Source: a bacterium (lineage in GTDB: Bacteria > Auribacterota > Auribacteria > Auribacterales > Auribacteraceae). From it: a stretch of DNA of 64,000 nucleotides. The position numbers were made by a program, and so were the translations under genes. This document shows, one piece after another, positions 26,342-35,579 of the stretch. Below the pieces are notes generated by a model that had not been told where the DNA came from, searched no databases, and saw only the letters and a program-made list of their open reading frames with translations. The stretch's first letter is position 1. Each line of letters starts with the position of its first letter. The DNA is taken from assembly GCA_024233545.1 (NCBI GenBank), contig JACKPL010000002.1:124001-188000 (forward strand). Reading direction: 5' to 3'.

Positions 26342-27724
26342 TTATTTTCTTGTGATGATGGACGCAAGATTTCGCGCGCGTTTTTTATCTATTTCAAGAA
26401 GTATATTGTACTGTTCTTTTGCCGCAGTAGGATTGTTGGCGGCATGATAAGATAGGGCTAGCGTATATACCATTTCGCTGTCAGGATAATTTGCGTCTAT
26501 TTCGGCAACGCGGATGAATGCAGTAATCGCATCATCAAATCGTTTCGAATGAAAGTAGCAGAATCCGAGATTGCCGTATATTTCGGCTTCATCGGGAGTG
26601 AGGCTGAGAGTATGCTGATATGCCATGATTGCTTCTTCGTATTCTCCAAGTTGATAGTATGAGTATCCTAAATTGAACCAAGAATCGGAATCTTCAGGAT
26701 TGATTTTTAGGGCGATCATGTATTCTGAAATGGCTTCTTTGTGCATGCCGCAGTCCGAATAGGTACATCCTAAATTATATCGGGAAAGAAAACAATGTGG
26801 ATCAATTTCTAGGGCGTGCTTATGTGCTTTGATTGCGTGTTTATACTTACCTTGTTTTCCATAAATCAACCCGATATTATCGTATTGCTGAGGATTGTTG
26901 GGATCGTAATATACCGCTTTTTCATATGCCGCCAGCGCTTCTTTCAGTTTGCCGCATTCGTCATAGACCGTTCCAAGATTATTGTATGCATCTGCGTAGT
27001 CCGGTTTGTAATGTATTGCAGATTGATACGATAGTATTGCTTCTTGCATATTTCCCACGGTATTGTAAGCGTTGCCGAGATTGAAATAAGCTGAGGCGTA
27101 GTCCGGTTTGATTTTAATTGCTTCGCGCAATGTTTCTATTGCTTTCTGATAATTTCCCTGCTCCATATAGATATGTGCGATTGCATTTTGAACGATAGCG
27201 TCATCCGGATTCAGAGTGAACGCCTTCTTGAGTGTTTTGATCGCTTCGCCATACTTTTGTTGCTTGCGGTAAACTATGCCAAGGTAATAGTGTGCATCCG
27301 GCATTGCTGGGTCAAGTACAATGGTCTGTTTATATGCATCGATTGCTTCTGTGAAGCGCCCTAGTTCGTCATAGAGGCGGGCAAGATTGTAATACGGAGC
27401 AGGGGCGGCGGAATTGCATTTGATTGCCGCGCGGTATGCTTCTATCGCTTTTTCATGGTCATGTAATTTGTGATAGGCAATCCCAAGGCGAATATATTCT
27501 TCTATGCTATTTGGATTGATGCGGCACGACAATTTGTATGACTCAACAGCCTCTTCAAACCGGTTTAGGCCAAAATATGCATTGCCGAATTCTGTGTAAA
27601 TGTCCGGAAACTCAGGATCAATGAGTATGATTTTTTCAAGAAGTTCTAATGATTTTGAAAAAAGCTCTTTTTTATTGCATTCTTGTGCCTGCAAGAACAG
27701 TTTTTCTATTTCTGATTTGTTCAT
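26342..27724 (-). CDS. TPR-repeat protein (about 12 repeats)
   Basis: 460 residues made almost entirely of 34-residue tetratricopeptide repeats with the W/Y-N-LG...Y..AI..Y..A pattern. It would form a right-handed superhelix that binds peptides or proteins. The tail YNILLEIDKKRARNLASI matches the family of TPR proteins in this window. No signal peptide or transmembrane segment. GAGGG five bases upstream fixes the start. Similar solos include O-linked GlcNAc transferase-like TPR regions, but no glycosyltransferase domain is attached here. Confidence 0.9.
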   Translation of the reverse strand: MNKSEIEKLFLQAQECNKKELFSKSLELLEKIILIDPEFPDIYTEFGNAYFGLNRFEEAVESYKLSCRINPNSIEEYIRLGIAYHKLHDHEKAIEAYRAAIKCNSAAPAPYYNLARLYDELGRFTEAIDAYKQTIVLDPAMPDAHYYLGIVYRKQQKYGEAIKTLKKAFTLNPDDAIVQNAIAHIYMEQGNYQKAIETLREAIKIKPDYASAYFNLGNAYNTVGNMQEAILSYQSAIHYKPDYADAYNNLGTVYDECGKLKEALAAYEKAVYYDPNNPQQYDNIGLIYGKQGKYKHAIKAHKHALEIDPHCFLSRYNLGCTYSDCGMHKEAISEYMIALKINPEDSDSWFNLGYSYYQLGEYEEAIMAYQHTLSLTPDEAEIYGNLGFCYFHSKRFDDAITAFIRVAEIDANYPDSEMVYTLALSYHAANNPTAAKEQYNILLEIDKKRARNLASIITRK

Positions 27725-28020
27725 TTAACCCTCAAAATACACGTTATTAAGCACGTAAGAATCCATGTTCGGTGCGACAGATGGAATGTGAATATGCGTT
27801 CTATTAGTTATATAATGTCGGTCTTTTTTGTTGCGGGCTTTAGGATGCGCCCTAGTGAGTATAGTGCTGTTCATAGAATGCTTTGTACATCTTTTCTTAC
27901 ATGAATACTTCTTGTTCTGTTATGATTTTTACATAGTTTTTTTAAAGAAGATATATTAGAATGGCATATCTAGTCAAGTGTTGGGCAAATGGTAAAGCGC
28001 TAATCCAGTGATCATATAGA
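27725..28020. other. Intergenic region between divergent TPR and squalene synthase genes
   Basis: 296 bp with no open frame that I can support. It should hold the divergent promoters; no consensus pair stands out. Confidence 0.5.
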
Positions 28021-28974
28021 GTGGCATTTAAAAATCTTTCAGCATCAGATATTTTACAAGTAGTGTCACGCAGTTTTGCGGTGTGCATTCCATTGCTTGA
28101 TTCGAACAAACGAATCGAAGTTGAAAATCAGTATCTCCTTGCCCGCTTCATAGATACTATCGAAGATTCCCGCCATTCGATTTGTGATAAAAAACAATTA
28201 ACGCAGGATTTCCTGAAAGTAATCAACGGCGAATATTGCGACTGCACTGTTTTGATTGACACTGTCCGCCGAAAGGTAATTGACGAACACGATTTGGCGT
28301 TAATCGATAATTTTAAACCGATTGTCGAGACGTTCCGTTCATTCGATGATACCGTGAAGCAGTGCGCATTCGACTGCCTGTCAGAAATGGCGCGCGGAAT
28401 GATGCTCTATCAGGAAAAAAAGATTCAGTCGTTCGAAGACCTTGACGATTACTGCTATTTTGTCGCAGGAACTGTTGGAAAATACCTTACGGAATTAGTC
28501 AAAGCCAAGGACGGTATCGAGCTTGATAGGGAAAAAGCCCTTGCGAACGGACGCTTTTTACAAAAAGTAAATATCATTAAAGATTTTACTCGAGATTTCA
28601 ACGAAGGAAGAATCTTTTGGCCTGCTGAGCTTTTCTGCCAAATTGCACCGGACGAACTCATGAATGGAAGAGGAAACTCTCTTCAAGCAATGAGTATTCT
28701 CAGCCGGATTATCGGCAGTACGCGCAAAGATGAGCAGGCGACAGCAGAGTATCTCAGCTCTATCCCTGATTCCATACCGGGGTACCGCTCCTTTTGCATT
28801 GTTCCAGCGCTTATGGCGCATGAAACCCTGCATCTCATGAAAGATAATCCCGCCGTTTTTAAACACGGCACTCTTGTTAAGATTCCTCGCAGGCGGGTAC
28901 TGCAGATTTTGATAAACGCTAAGACAGGCTATTATACGAATAAACGCCTTTCAAAAATCTTTACAGCGCAATAA
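28021..28974 (+). CDS. Squalene synthase-like trans-isoprenyl diphosphate synthase
   Basis: 317 residues starting at GTG 28021, the first start after an in-frame stop at 28009. SRSFAVCIPLL opens the fold. The two aspartate-rich motifs that bind Mg-diphosphate are present as FIDTIEDS and KDFTRDFNEGR. The stretch FLQKVNIIKDF...FWP closely resembles eukaryotic-type squalene synthase (QKTNIIRDYLED..GREFWP) rather than HpnC/HpnD or bacterial phytoene synthases. Expected reaction: two farnesyl diphosphates to squalene (via presqualene diphosphate), using NADPH, at the membrane face. No squalene-hopene cyclase is nearby. It ends 1 bp from the convergent TPR gene. Confidence 0.82.
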   Translation: MAFKNLSASDILQVVSRSFAVCIPLLDSNKRIEVENQYLLARFIDTIEDSRHSICDKKQLTQDFLKVINGEYCDCTVLIDTVRRKVIDEHDLALIDNFKPIVETFRSFDDTVKQCAFDCLSEMARGMMLYQEKKIQSFEDLDDYCYFVAGTVGKYLTELVKAKDGIELDREKALANGRFLQKVNIIKDFTRDFNEGRIFWPAELFCQIAPDELMNGRGNSLQAMSILSRIIGSTRKDEQATAEYLSSIPDSIPGYRSFCIVPALMAHETLHLMKDNPAVFKHGTLVKIPRRRVLQILINAKTGYYTNKRLSKIFTAQ

Positions 28975-28975
28975 C

Positions 28976-30115
28976 CTATCGATTATCGCCAAGCGCGGTT
29001 GCCAAACTATCCGCAAGAGTGCGGTTTAGCGGGAGCAAAAACTGGTATTGTGTCCGAGCAGATGCATAATCTCCTATTGAACAATAACATACGCCAAGTT
29101 CATACAGTGCTTCGGTTGCCGTTGGCGTCACTGCAATTATTTTTTTGTATAACTCAATTGATTGAGTTATTGTGCCGCGATCCTGAAACGCTTTGGCAAG
29201 GTTATACATCGTTTTCGGATTATCCGCATTGAGCTCAAGGGCTTTTTGATAGGAATCGATTTCCTTCTCGCAGTTGCCGAGTTTTCCGTACATTACGCCG
29301 GCATTAGCATACGCCTGCGCAAAATCGGTCTTTTTTTCTGTTGCTGTCAGAAATGCCGCCAATGCTTTTTCGTGATCGCCGAGTTCTGCGTATGCTAAAC
29401 CCGCATTATAGTATGCTTCGGCAAATGCAGGGTTAAGATCGTTGACTGTCAGAAACGCTTCTAATGCATCGTGAAAATTTCCGGCTCGAAGATAACATAA
29501 ACCAAGACTGTTATATGCGGCGGCAAGCGTTGGATCAAGGCGTATTGCATGGCGAAATGCACCGATCGCTTCCGCATCCCGCTTGAGTTTTGTAAACGCA
29601 ACGCCGATACTGAAAGACGCTTCAGCGAGTTTCGGATTGATCGAAAGTGCTTTTGCGAATGATTCTACCGCATCTTGAAAACGTTCTTGTTTCATATAAG
29701 CATGTCCCAGCGCATACGACGCTTCGAAAAAATCCGGTTGCAACAACAACGCGCGTTTGTACGCGCGAACCGATTCGGGAACATGATCGAGGCTGTAATA
29801 CCCGAGCCCGCGCAGATAATGCGCACGCGCTGAAGTATTATCGATGCGCACCGCATCTTCGTACGCGCCGATCGCTTCAGGATGCTTACCCTGCTTAGAT
29901 AACGCTAGACCAACCTCAAGGTACGGTTCGATATCCGAGGGCGTAATTCGGATAACCTGTTTGTACGATTCTACCGCCTCGGCGAACCGCTCGTTTTCGC
30001 AAAAAAAACTGCCCAGCGCACGCCATGCGTCGGCGTTGTCGGGCGCAGTTTGTATCGTTTTTTGCAATGATTTTAAGCGTTCATCAAAATTTGGTGTAGG
30101 CGCAAGCGGCGGCAT
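28976..30115 (-). CDS. TPR-repeat protein (about 10 repeats)
   Basis: 379 residues of consecutive tetratricopeptide repeats (A.Y.LG..Y...R..EA...F..A). The tail YQFLLPLNRTLADSLATAL is a diverged form of the one on the 26342 protein. Codon choice is more GC-rich than in the neighbouring TPR genes. AAGGA ten bases upstream supports the start. No export signal. Binding partner unknown. Confidence 0.9.
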   Translation of the reverse strand: MPPLAPTPNFDERLKSLQKTIQTAPDNADAWRALGSFFCENERFAEAVESYKQVIRITPSDIEPYLEVGLALSKQGKHPEAIGAYEDAVRIDNTSARAHYLRGLGYYSLDHVPESVRAYKRALLLQPDFFEASYALGHAYMKQERFQDAVESFAKALSINPKLAEASFSIGVAFTKLKRDAEAIGAFRHAIRLDPTLAAAYNSLGLCYLRAGNFHDALEAFLTVNDLNPAFAEAYYNAGLAYAELGDHEKALAAFLTATEKKTDFAQAYANAGVMYGKLGNCEKEIDSYQKALELNADNPKTMYNLAKAFQDRGTITQSIELYKKIIAVTPTATEALYELGVCYCSIGDYASARTQYQFLLPLNRTLADSLATALGDNR

Positions 30116-30282
30116 CGTGTATAGTTCCTTAAACCCCTTTTTAGTGAAAATGATACGCGGTATCGATTATGCAGTATATACTTAAATTGAAAGAAATGTA
30201 ACAGAAAAAACAGTACCGTAATCCGCCGGCAGATTGTATCATATACAGCAAAAACATTCAGCAGATAAGGAGAACAGCTCAG

Positions 30283-31662
30283 GTGACTCAACACGATCAA
30301 GGCTTTCAGGAAATAGAAATAACCGATATTGCATTTCCAAATAATTGGGGAGTAGGAAGAATCGACAAAAAAGTGGTCTTCGTCCCCGACGGAATCATCG
30401 GCGATAAACTGCTCATCCAACAGGTGCGCGGGCGCAAAAAATATACCTTCGGCAAGATTCATCAGATTATAACGCCGTCACCCTACCGCCGTATCGCGCC
30501 GTGCAAACATAACGCCGTATGCGGCGGATGCATAATGCAGGAACTCGATTACACGCAACAACTCGCAATAAAACGGAATTATCTTGTCCAGACATTCCAC
30601 AAGGAAGGAATCTCTGCGATGGATAAAATACAATGTGTCCCTATTATAAAATCGCCGGATGAATGGTTTTATCGGAATAAAATGGAGTTTACATTCGGAA
30701 AAGAAAACGGCGAAATACATTTAGGATTGATGAAACGGACTCTTCCCTTCGAAAATTTTTCCGGCACGGTAAATAATTTGGAGCATTGCCTTATTTTCAG
30801 CGATGTTGTAGAAACGCTTTTCCCGATCGCGATCGATTTTGTCAAGCGGTATCAGCTGGAACCGTTCGATTTGATGACTAAAGAAGGGTTTGTCCGCAGT
30901 CTTGTGGTGCGCGAGGGCAAAAATACCGGCGATTTGATGGTTATCTTTGTAACAACGCGCGGCGATTTGCCTCAGATTCAAGAGCTGTACGATTCCATCA
31001 GAGAAAAAATACCCGCGCTGAAAAGTTTCTATTGGATAGAGAATAACCGCATCAGCAACGTATTCGATGCGGAAAAAGTTTTGCAGGTGTATGGGAACGA
31101 ATATATCGAAGAAAAGATACACGATAAACGGTTCCGTCTCTATCCGCAAACGTTTTTTCAGACCAACACACATGGTGCGGAGGAGCTCCATACGAAGATT
31201 GTTGAGGCGGCGGCGTTGACGGGGAACGAACGGGTGCTCGGTTTATTTTGCGGCGCCGGCGCCATTGAAATTTCGTTGGCGAACCATGCGAAAGAGGTGA
31301 TCGGCATCGATATCAATCCGGTCAACATAGCGAATGCGCACGAGAATTGCCGGATAAACGGCATAACGAACTGCGCGTTCCATGAAGGCGATGCCGGCGA
31401 TTTGCTCAATTCCTTGCCGCTTGCCGGTATGGATGTCGTGGTGATCGATCCGCCGCGGTCGGGGTTGAGTAATAAGACGGTCAAACGCATCAAACGGTTG
31501 CAGGCGCGCCGTATTGTGTATGTGTCGTGCAGTCCGCCCACGCTGGCGCGCGATGTCAAGTCATTCGAGCATGACGGGTACGTCTTGGAGTCTATTGCCG
31601 CGTTCGATTTTTTCCCGCACACCGGGCATCTTGAAACCTTAGCCTGTCTAGCGAAACAGTGA
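30283..31662 (+). CDS. RlmD/TrmA-family 23S rRNA or tRNA (uracil-C5)-methyltransferase
   Basis: 459 residues from GTG 30283. N-terminal TRAM-like RNA-binding region (about 1-65), then the [4Fe-4S] cysteines C-x5-CGGC in CKHNAVCGGCIMQ. Then an insert and a C-terminal Rossmann methyltransferase: LGLFCGAGAIEISLA binds SAM, IDPPRSGLS and the catalytic Cys in VYVSCSPPTLARD form the active site. It would make m5U in rRNA (RlmD/RlmCD type) or tRNA. The Fe-S cluster argues for the RlmD/RumA branch. Monocistronic by appearance. Confidence 0.9.
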   Translation: MTQHDQGFQEIEITDIAFPNNWGVGRIDKKVVFVPDGIIGDKLLIQQVRGRKKYTFGKIHQIITPSPYRRIAPCKHNAVCGGCIMQELDYTQQLAIKRNYLVQTFHKEGISAMDKIQCVPIIKSPDEWFYRNKMEFTFGKENGEIHLGLMKRTLPFENFSGTVNNLEHCLIFSDVVETLFPIAIDFVKRYQLEPFDLMTKEGFVRSLVVREGKNTGDLMVIFVTTRGDLPQIQELYDSIREKIPALKSFYWIENNRISNVFDAEKVLQVYGNEYIEEKIHDKRFRLYPQTFFQTNTHGAEELHTKIVEAAALTGNERVLGLFCGAGAIEISLANHAKEVIGIDINPVNIANAHENCRINGITNCAFHEGDAGDLLNSLPLAGMDVVVIDPPRSGLSNKTVKRIKRLQARRIVYVSCSPPTLARDVKSFEHDGYVLESIAAFDFFPHTGHLETLACLAKQ

Positions 31663-31770
31663 AATATTTGCTTCATGTTTTTTATCTGTGTACTATATTA
31701 TTGTAACGTTTGTTGTCTGCTAAAACAGTGAGAAGATGAAGAGGAGCTTTAAAGAGAAAAGATACAAGTT

Positions 31771-34057
31771 ATGATAAAAAAAATTAAAGTTTTAAAAAAT
31801 ATAGGCAAGTTTTATAATTTTTCATCCAGTGCTAATGAACTGGATTTAAGCAAAAATACAATTCTCTATGCTCACAATGGTTATGGGAAAAGTACTCTTG
31901 TTGCTGTCTTAAAATCACTGGCTGGTGACCGACCGGAATATATTCTTGGAAGAAAAACACTAGGGACAACTGAACCTTCAAAAGCAGTTATAGCATTCGA
32001 AACAAAGGAGGTATATGTCTTTAATAATAATAAATGGGATCCTCCACTGCTGGGAAAAAACAAAATTCTGATTTTTGATAGCGAATTTATAGAAAATAAT
32101 ATTTATACAAATACCATTGAGCATGACCATAAAAAAAACTTGCATAGTATTATTATAGGTGAGAAAGGTATAAATCTTTCAAGAGAATTGAAAGATTTAA
32201 ATGAAAAGAAAAAACGATTCTGAACAGCAATTACGAGATTTGAAAGAAAAACTGAATAAGGAGTTTCCAGATACTACTATTGAAGAACTGTCCGAGATGC
32301 AAAGTAAAGATTTAGACGTTATTAAAGGGAGAATTTCCATAGATGAACTCAGCTTGAATAATAAAAAAGAATGAAAATAATATCTTAAAATTGACAAAAC
32401 CGCAAAAATTAAAATTATAAATGGCGAAATCATTGAACAAATTAAATCAAAGATAACTGAAGACTTAAAAGCTATACATGAGGAATCATCAAAAATTGTT
32501 TTCGAGCATATAAAGAGCAATTGTAGTAATGGACAATCTGCACTTGGCTTTGTGCATACAGGCTTAGAGTATGTGGGTAAAGGTAAAAATTGCCCTTTTT
32601 GTGGGCAAGACTTAAAAAATGCGGAAAGAATAATTAGTGCTTACAGGAATTATTTTGATGAAAAATATCAAAAATATTTGAACTCACTGAAAACGTGTTA
32701 TAGTGAGATAAAAAATTGGAATATTGAGAATATTCTTAGTGGAATTGATTCAGATTTTAATCAAGCTTGTAGTCACGTTAAATCTTGGGATGGGTATCTG
32801 AAGGAAGAAACAGATGTTCCTAATATTTCAACTGAAATCGGAAGGTTAAGACAGGAAGGAATGGAAATAAAAAAGAGATTGAAAAAGAAATTGAAGATAA
32901 ATTAGGCAATATGGAACATTCTATTTCTCATTCGTTATTCGAGCGGGCTGAAAACTTCATTAAAGACGTGAATTCTGAGGTGGAAAAATTTAACAAATTT
33001 ATTGATGAGTTTTGTCGAGGATGTGAAAAAATTAGTTTCTGTTATTTCAAGTAGCTCTGAGCAAGATTTAATTGAAAAATAAAATCTTTAAAGAAAATTG
33101 AAAAAGCGTTAAATAAAGAGTCATTCGATTTAAATATAAAATATCACCAAACTTACGCTGATAACGAGAAGAATAAGGTAGCCATAGCATATAAAAGAAA
33201 AGAAATAGATAATTATTCAACGGATATTTTCAACAATCATCAAGTTCGAATTAATAGCTTATTGCGAGAATTGGGTGCCGATTTCACAATTGTTGATTTT
33301 AAAAGTAACCCAGATTTACGTTCCAATCAACCATATGCGGATTATGATTTTGAAATTTTAGGTAGAAAAATAGAAAAAGAGATGATTTGAGCAAACCTAA
33401 TTTTAAAAATACACTGAGTCAAGGAGATAAAATACTCTTGCTTTTGCTTTTTTGTTTCATACGTAGAGAAGGAAAATAACCCTCAGAATGCTATTGTTGT
33501 ATTTGATGACCCTTTATCCAGCTTGGATGAAAACCGTAGATTTGGAACTAATACGTTACTTCAAAAATATCATTAACCGTTCAACAGCTTTTTATTCTAA
33601 CTCACCATAAAGATTTTTGAATTTATTAAAAGAGAGAATTGAATCCCCCTAAGTTTTTATCAATTAGAAGCGATGTAACAAATGGTAGCACACTAATACA
33701 ATTTGATATCGAAGATTTTCTGAAAAAAGAACAATTTAAACTAATTGATAGGATGACGAAATATCTCGATCGAGATTCTGATGAGAGTCCAGATGTTATA
33801 AGGGGTAAAATAAGAAATATCTTAGGAGAATGCTATCAATTATAAATATTATCCTGAAATTGAAGCTGATACTTTAGGTTCAATGATAACTGAATTATAT
33901 AAAAAACAATTTATTGATAAAAGCATGCAAAGTGAATTAGAGAATTGAACGTTTTTCGCGAGATGAACACCATGGCGAAGATTCAGGTGGTTTCAGTATG
34001 TCTATTACGAGAGGAGAACTTTTGCCACAAATAAGAAAAAATGCTAGAGATTCTTAA
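31771..34057 (+). pseudogene. Decayed AAA_13/RloC-like ATPase
   Basis: An AT-rich remnant of one long ATPase broken by many frameshifts and stops. Piece 1 (31771-32223): Walker A AHNGYGKST near residue 35. Pieces 2-3 (32210-32905): coiled-coil and a zinc-hook-like CPFCGQDL. Later pieces: coiled-coil, then LSQGDKILLLLLF (signature-like) near 33417 and Walker B AIVVFDDPLSSLDENRR near 33494, each in different frames; the last frame ends at 34057. The order of motifs fits the AAA_13 family, which includes RloC-type anticodon nucleases and other defence ATPases. Base composition is clearly lower in GC than the neighbours, suggesting acquisition by transfer followed by decay. Confidence 0.82.
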
Positions 34058-34631
34058 GAAAATATAAAGTCCACAATCTGCTTCATCTTCTCCGCACCCG
34101 AGGAGATAGCCGATGTGCCAGCCGCACTTCGATGCACACCGCATGAATACCGTTTTACGATCGCATTTTCCAAATAACCGCGGTATCCCGATAAGATAGC
34201 GCAGAAACGACTTCAACCGCGCTTTGTAAACCGGCGAAAAAAGACGTCGCCGTCGATCTGTGCGCGCGCTTTGCCGCACTGAAAACCACGCTTAAACCGG
34301 TACCGGCATGTCATATGCTCAAACGGACCGAAATCGAACACCTTGTTCACAGATATTGTATTGCTATATGATATTAAACTTCTATTGGAAACAGCCTAAA
34401 TCTAACCTATATCCAATATTGATCTGCATTCTCACAAAGAAGCACGGTATTCCACGGGAAAAGCACGGTATTCTGTGGATTTAGGGAAAAGCACACAACA
34501 GATAAATGTATGTATCTAACTACTAATAAGTCAGATAAGATGATTTATGTTGTATGGCATGACACTTGCATATAAAAAGATGGTTAATTATATTTGGAAA
34601 CAAAAAATTTAATTTATACATGGGGAAAATC
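34058..34631. other. Gene-free stretch with a glycosyltransferase fragment and short repeats
   Basis: No intact gene. It holds a broken copy of the 3' end of the glycosyltransferase at 35580 (see repeat entry). It also has a 12-bp direct repeat AGCACGGTATTC at 34441-34452 and 34462-34473, with a third partial AGCAC at 34490. The short repeats have a 21-bp period and may mark the edge of a lost mobile element. Confidence 0.6.
34060..34345 (-). pseudogene. Duplicated 3' fragment of the GT2 glycosyltransferase gene
   Basis: Near-identical to 35565-35838, the 3' end of the intact minus-strand glycosyltransferase. It encodes the same PVYKARLKSFLRYLIGIPRL stretch. Two one-base indels (in a run of A and in the CTTCTCC segment) break the frame and remove the stop. 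Similarity fades at about 34335-34345. It is a direct repeat of about 270 bp with the copy 1.5 kb away. Confidence 0.85.
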
Positions 34632-35300
34632 ATGAAAAGAATATGTTATGTCTTAAGCCTTTTGTTTTTATCTGTATTGTTTTGTATGAACATATATGCG
34701 GCTACACTGTTTCTGCAACCTTATCACGAAGGAAAAGACACATTTTTCAATGATTTAAATCCAACACAAAATTATGGTACCAATGAATACCTTTTGACCC
34801 GAAATAATTGGTCGGGCAGTACTGTATATTCAGTGGTCGAATTTAACCTATCTTCCTTACCTGCTTACCAAGTTATAACCAGTGCCACTCTGGAAATATT
34901 CAATGACCGAATTTTAAGCGGTCCTTCCACCATTGAGCTATATAGAATAACATCAAGTTGGCTTGAAAATACTGTTAACTGGAGTACTCAACCGATTGTT
35001 GATCTCTCCACGCCAATTACCAATATTGGTGGTGCACCAACTGTTTCAACCTGGGTTGAGTGGGACATAACCGATTGGGTTTCCGGATGGTATAACGGCA
35101 CCTACAATAATTTTGGCTTTGAATTAAGGAATACAACGTCTGGTGTCGATATTCGCTTCCGTTCTTCAGATTACGGCGATACACCGTATCGTCCGAAGCT
35201 GACCATAGAGTATGAAGTGCAACTTGTTCCAGAACCGGCATCACTTGTTCTTCTCGGCTTGGGATTAGTTGGTATAGTGCGGAGAAAACTACGGAAGTAA
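34632..35300 (+). CDS. PEP-CTERM protein with DNRLRE-type domain
   Basis: 222 residues from ATG 34632, preceded by GGGGAAAA; the longer start at 34566 would bury the signal peptide. Residues 1-24 are a signal peptide. The mature part (LFLQPYHEGKDTFFNDLNPTQNYG, VVEFNLSSLP, ITSSWLENTVNW, FEWDITDWV-like strands) matches the DNRLRE beta-sandwich found in secreted and cell-surface proteins. It ends with VPEPASLVLLGLGLVGIVRRK, a perfect PEP-CTERM tag for exosortase processing. A second, broken copy of its first 95 bp lies just downstream. It is flanked by duplicated glycosyltransferase sequence. Confidence 0.88.
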   Translation: MKRICYVLSLLFLSVLFCMNIYAATLFLQPYHEGKDTFFNDLNPTQNYGTNEYLLTRNNWSGSTVYSVVEFNLSSLPAYQVITSATLEIFNDRILSGPSTIELYRITSSWLENTVNWSTQPIVDLSTPITNIGGAPTVSTWVEWDITDWVSGWYNGTYNNFGFELRNTTSGVDIRFRSSDYGDTPYRPKLTIEYEVQLVPEPASLVLLGLGLVGIVRRKLRK

Positions 35301-35307
35301 AGTCATT

Positions 35308-35404
35308 TAACATATACTTGGGGAAAGCATGAAAAGAATATGTTATGCCTGAAACCTTTTGTTTTTATTCTGTATTGTTTTGTATGAACATATATGGCGG
35401 TAAA
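35308..35404 (+). pseudogene. Broken duplicate of the PEP-CTERM gene 5' end
   Basis: About 95 bp nearly identical to 34611-34705, covering the Shine-Dalgarno, the start and the signal peptide of the gene at 34632. Indels and a TGA destroy the frame after MKRICYA. It lies immediately after the intact gene's stop. Confidence 0.88.
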
Positions 35405-35579
35405 CAGTGAATGGGTAACCATCGAAATCCGGACAACCCTGATGACGTGTACGGCGTTGGCTACTGAAGTGAGGTCAGATTACATCGAAACTATTTCACA
35501 TAATTAGAGTGTTAAGCTTGTGCTCCGGATAAGAAAAGCACTGGGAGCCTTAAAAAAATATAGACATACGCAATCTGCT

